A DNA stretch of 52,240 nt from Anaerolineales bacterium (GTDB taxonomy: Bacteria; Chloroflexota; Anaerolineae; Promineifilales; Promineifilaceae): positions 1 through 52,240 of the forward strand of contig WTJY01000174.1 in the NCBI GenBank assembly GCA_011524645.1. Reading direction: 5' to 3'. Every line of letters starts with the position of its first letter. The first letter of the stretch is position 1. Both the position numbers and the translations under genes were made by a program. Below, piece after piece: positions 51,884 through 52,240 of this stretch. Below the pieces are notes generated by a model. That model saw only the letters and a list, made by a program, of their open reading frames with translations. It had not been told where the DNA came from and made no database searches.

Positions 51884-52240
51884 ATGATGAAAGAATCACA
51901 GCTCAAGATAAAAGCGCTATGGCTCAACATGAAAGATAGCAGTCTGCTGACCGGTGGGACACTTCTTTTTCTCGCGATGACGGTAGTCAACGCGGGAAAC
52001 TATCTTTTTAATTTAATTTTGGGTCGCTGGCTGGGCCCGGCCGCATTTGCCGATCTAAGCTTAATTGTCACCATGATGCTGATGATTACGTTTGTGACGG
52101 CGACATTTCAGCTCACCGCCGCGCGATTTGCGGCCGTACAAGCGGCCGATGACGACTTAGAAGCGATGGCGAATACACGCCGTTGGCAACTGGGTATCGC
52201 GTGGGGGTTGGGAATATTTTTGCTCGTTGTGTTGGGGGGG
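51884..52240 (+). CDS. Polysaccharide flippase (MATE/Wzx-like), N-terminal part
   Basis: The gene is cut by the window end; 119 residues are visible. They begin MMKESQLKIKALW and contain hydrophobic segments (LLTGGTLLFLAMTVVNAGNYLFNLILG, LSLIVTMMLMITFVTATFQ) with the LGRWLGPAAFADL motif typical of oligosaccharide flippases. It would move lipid-linked sugars across the membrane, completing the cluster with GT2, GT4 and the RsbU/V pair. The heptamer hairpin at 51805-51875 directly precedes it. No Shine-Dalgarno sequence is seen. The rest of the gene lies beyond 52240. Confidence 0.78.
   Translation, partial: MMKESQLKIKALWLNMKDSSLLTGGTLLFLAMTVVNAGNYLFNLILGRWLGPAAFADLSLIVTMMLMITFVTATFQLTAARFAAVQAADDDLEAMANTRRWQLGIAWGLGIFLLVVLGG

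Noticed and set aside
1-52240. tRNA, rRNA or riboswitch genes
   Set aside because: I read both strands for cloverleaf-like or known conserved riboswitch cores and saw none I could support; a covariance-model search would settle it.

Overview
The window looks like a chromosomal segment of an environmental, free-living bacterium, most likely a member of the Chloroflexota (Anaerolineae/Caldilineae-like). This is inference from gene types: DUF2723 and other large membrane glycosyltransferase-like proteins, an AroH chorismate mutase beside a ferredoxin-domain DAHP synthase, a Suc_Fer-like protein and a lipoprotein class B PBP. Intergenic spaces are rich in palindromic repeats, and the genome heavily over-uses the hexamer CGGCCG. 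I see no rRNA, tRNA, CRISPR, phage or full-length transposase.

Layout. 1-4.8 kb: a DUF2723 membrane protein flanked by copies of a small inverted-repeat element, then a NUDIX/glycosyltransferase pair and a relic ORF. 4.9-11.5 kb: Uup-type ABC-F ATPase, M19 dipeptidase, M20 peptidase and an AidB-like acyl-CoA dehydrogenase, separated by hairpins built from 7-nt units. 11.6-13.6 kb: an aromatic amino-acid operon (aroH, then DAHP synthase) preceded by a strong sigma70-like promoter, a 30-residue leader peptide with a YYFFYFFW run and an intrinsic terminator. This is a textbook-like attenuator that the ORF layout alone does not reveal. 13.9-20.5 kb: a membrane protein interrupted by an amber codon, a Suc_Fer-like protein, a TPR protein, a class V aminotransferase, a nucleoside hydrolase and an AAC(3)-I-like acetyltransferase. 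20.5-29 kb: two inverted copies of a 239-bp MITE with target-site duplications, a secreted nuclease, a phosphomutase-like enzyme coupled to an HD protein, and a lipoprotein PBP. 29.2-36.3 kb: a PotABCD-type ABC transporter, an allantoinase and an MBL-fold hydrolase. 36.4-47 kb: a GH5/alpha-beta-hydrolase fusion, a methyltransferase, and a tight three-gene operon of extracytoplasmic/membrane proteins (GT-C-like protein, Ig-like lipoprotein, membrane-anchored glycosidase). 47-52.2 kb: a YdcF-like protein and a surface-polysaccharide cluster (GT2, GT4, flippase) that contains an RsbU/RsbV phosphatase-antagonist pair.

The genes fall into cell-envelope/glycan work (both ends, PBP, GH proteins), peptide and ureide/nucleoside scavenging (M19, M20, nucleoside hydrolase, allantoinase, ABC transporter), and aromatic amino-acid synthesis under attenuation control. 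The most notable non-gene content is the attenuator, two MITE families with visible target duplications, two families of heptamer-built hairpins placed directly before start codons, and the CGGCCG palindrome excess.
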